From contig CM062810.1 in NCBI GenBank assembly GCA_031772625.1, positions 703,170,519-703,234,518 of the forward strand: 64,000 nt of DNA, given 5' to 3'. Position 1 is the stretch's first letter. Every line of letters starts with the position of its first letter. Below the pieces are notes generated by a model. The model was not told the origin of the DNA. It made no database searches and saw only the letters and a program-made list of their open reading frames with translations. The DNA comes from Pinus tabuliformis. Its lineage: Eukaryota; Streptophyta; Pinopsida; Pinales; Pinaceae. The position numbers and the translations under genes are program-made. This document shows, in pieces, positions 62,336 to 64,000 of this stretch.

Positions 62336-64000
62336 GTTAGTATGAGAGTGTTGGCATGGGATTATTTAAAAGATCATCCATTATGGGAGTCTTTCCTAAA
62401 CTCCCTCCACCCAACAATCCTTCTACTTCTACCACAACTCCTATGCATATGATCTCTTTCGGCACCTGTGGACCCCATAGACCTCCTGATCCCTGGGTGG
62501 TGCCACTTGATCTATAGAAGTTGATCAAGCTAGTGAGAACCCTCCGGCACCAGTTGTGGAAGAGATTTCCTCTTTGGCAGTCCTGTTAGTACCTCCTGAC
62601 ACTGGTCAGAAACTCCATCCCAATATGGAATATGATCAGGTTCTTTTGCCCACACACGTCACCCCTCTGCTTGTTTTGCGTGACTCCCTTGATGATGAGC
62701 CTCCTCGGTTAGTCAACTTGGTGGTCATGGATCTACCCACTGATAATCATATGTAGGTTATGCCTCTTTCTACCTCTAGTCTCCCCGATGAAGAACGAGT
62801 AGAGACTAGTAACTTAAATCTTGAATCGACTTAGGGGGAACCTTCCTAGAGTTCCTTGGAGTTTCCACCCATGAGCCGATTCAAGTCTTGGGATTCTAAT
62901 GTTTAACTTGTCACTGAATTTCCCCCTTTATGTGTTGATCCTCCTTTATGTCCTCAACATTATTTCAAGAGTGCGACTATGTTAGGTTGTCCCTGGCATG
63001 GTCAACCTTTCTGGATTGGGCAGTTTGATTTGCTTTGGCATGGACCCACATTGGTGAGCCATATGGTGTATTTACCTTCCATGAGTTCACGTATGGAAAA
63101 CCTTGGCCTGTGCCCAGTTGTGGGCACACTTTGACGTGACCTACTAGACTGTGTTGTGCTTGTACATATTGCACATAGTAGTGTGACTCTTTCCCCTTTT
63201 TGGTTTGGTGTGTAATGCAAGTATTTTACATTCCTTATTTATGCCAAATATCCAAAAACTTATAAAATTCAAAAAACAAACCAAAAAATACATGGTCATG
63301 TTTTTACCTCATTCATATTTATGTCTTTCATTATGTGATTTAACCATGGGTCTAGTATTTCTAGATGGTTTTTATAGGACAGGGTGGTGCTTCTATTGCA
63401 ACATCCATTGGAACTTAGGTTCATTTCTCTTGAGCTTGGCATATAGGGGTAGGTCATATATCATTATCACCATTGCATTTTGACCGTGAGTGCCATATTT
63501 ATGCCTTCGGTGTAACTCCGTCAAGTTGTGACTTTTTCCACTTCCTTTATGCATGTCATAAACTGGCGGTAGAGCTTACCTAATCATGGATACCCTAGTT
63601 AGCACCTTTTTGCCAAGATGGTGTCCATGCAGTCATTTTTTACTCCTTCTTGGAATTCCTCCTTCTGACCCTCCATGACCTAGAATCTGATCCTCATGTC
63701 CTCTTCTTCATCATATTTCTGGCTTTACCCCAAGAGGATTCCACCATTTTTATCCCTTGTGATTGCTATTTTTTATCAACCTACTTTTGCACGATGAGAA
63801 TTGGTTTCTCTCTTCCATCATCATCATCTTCTTGGGCTACCACCCACTTTCACTTGGTGTTTACCCTTTCTTGGAGGAACCGCTACAGTGAGTGGTCCTA
63901 GTAGCTCACCTCTTGTCCTCTTTACGTCATGAGCAGTTCCATCATTACTGGAACCAAATGCTACCCTCTATACCACTCTTTCCTCCAAAAGGAGTTTCCT
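62336..64000 (+). other. Downstream part of the plus-strand element; no pol seen before the window ends
   Basis: 62340-62900 still reads as Pro/Leu-rich coding remnants with several TAG stops (for example 62337-62339 and 62754-62756), comparable to the region after protease. 62900-64000 shows only short frames, with no RT, RNase H or integrase motif. The 3' LTR, if any, is outside the window. Confidence 0.5.

Overview
The window is nuclear DNA from a seed plant, most likely a conifer or other gymnosperm. It is dominated by decayed and nested LTR retrotransposons. It holds one convincing host gene, a TIR-NBS-LRR resistance gene with short introns, whose near-identical 23-24 residue LRRs are of a type common in conifers. 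There is no bacterial gene organisation, and no rRNA, tRNA or CRISPR locus is seen. The organism call is inference; everything below was read by eye.

Layout. 1-5494: no supportable gene. 5495-15196: one LTR retrotransposon unit with a 5-bp target-site duplication (GGTCT) at both ends. Its two 1054-bp LTRs lie in INVERTED orientation, each followed inward by its own primer-binding site. The interior carries an intact minus-strand 591-codon gag/protease-like ORF and a 3-kb array of short units whose stems covary. 16458-17713: a minus-strand LTR with tRNA-Met-type PBS. 21296-21853: a possible tRNA-derived SINE and one end of a CACTA transposon. 21854-37978: a minus-strand Ty3/gypsy element (gag, protease, RT, RNase H, integrase, chromodomain-like tail). 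It is split in the integrase by a younger gag-only element (23098-31067, TSD GTATG, 2.8-kb LTRs with a dense ACGT/TGACGTCA cluster). The outer element's 5' LTR abuts a relic of an LRR tract (37979-38270).

38.3-43.7 kb: diverged tandem repeats, a 0.6-kb foldback element, AT microsatellites, then a chimera of intron-free host gene fragments in one orientation: UDP-glucose pyrophosphorylase, mitochondrial ClpX, acetyl-CoA synthetase and a leucine-rich-repeat protein. Hairpins sharing a CGTAGCG word bracket it, and an LTR-like segment follows. 45038-48954: the TNL gene (minus strand, four exons), with a one-base deletion near its 3' end and a three-copy repeat upstream. 50.2-56.0 kb: an RT-like scrap and a decayed ORF of about 1000 codons and unknown family, broken almost only by TAG codons. 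56057-64000: a plus-strand gag/protease retroelement related to the inverted-LTR element; it runs off the window.

The host content is therefore one NLR gene plus relics of another. The rest records successive retroelement insertions, including two unusual products: a palindromic retroelement able to make hairpin RNA, and a multi-gene transcript-capture chimera.
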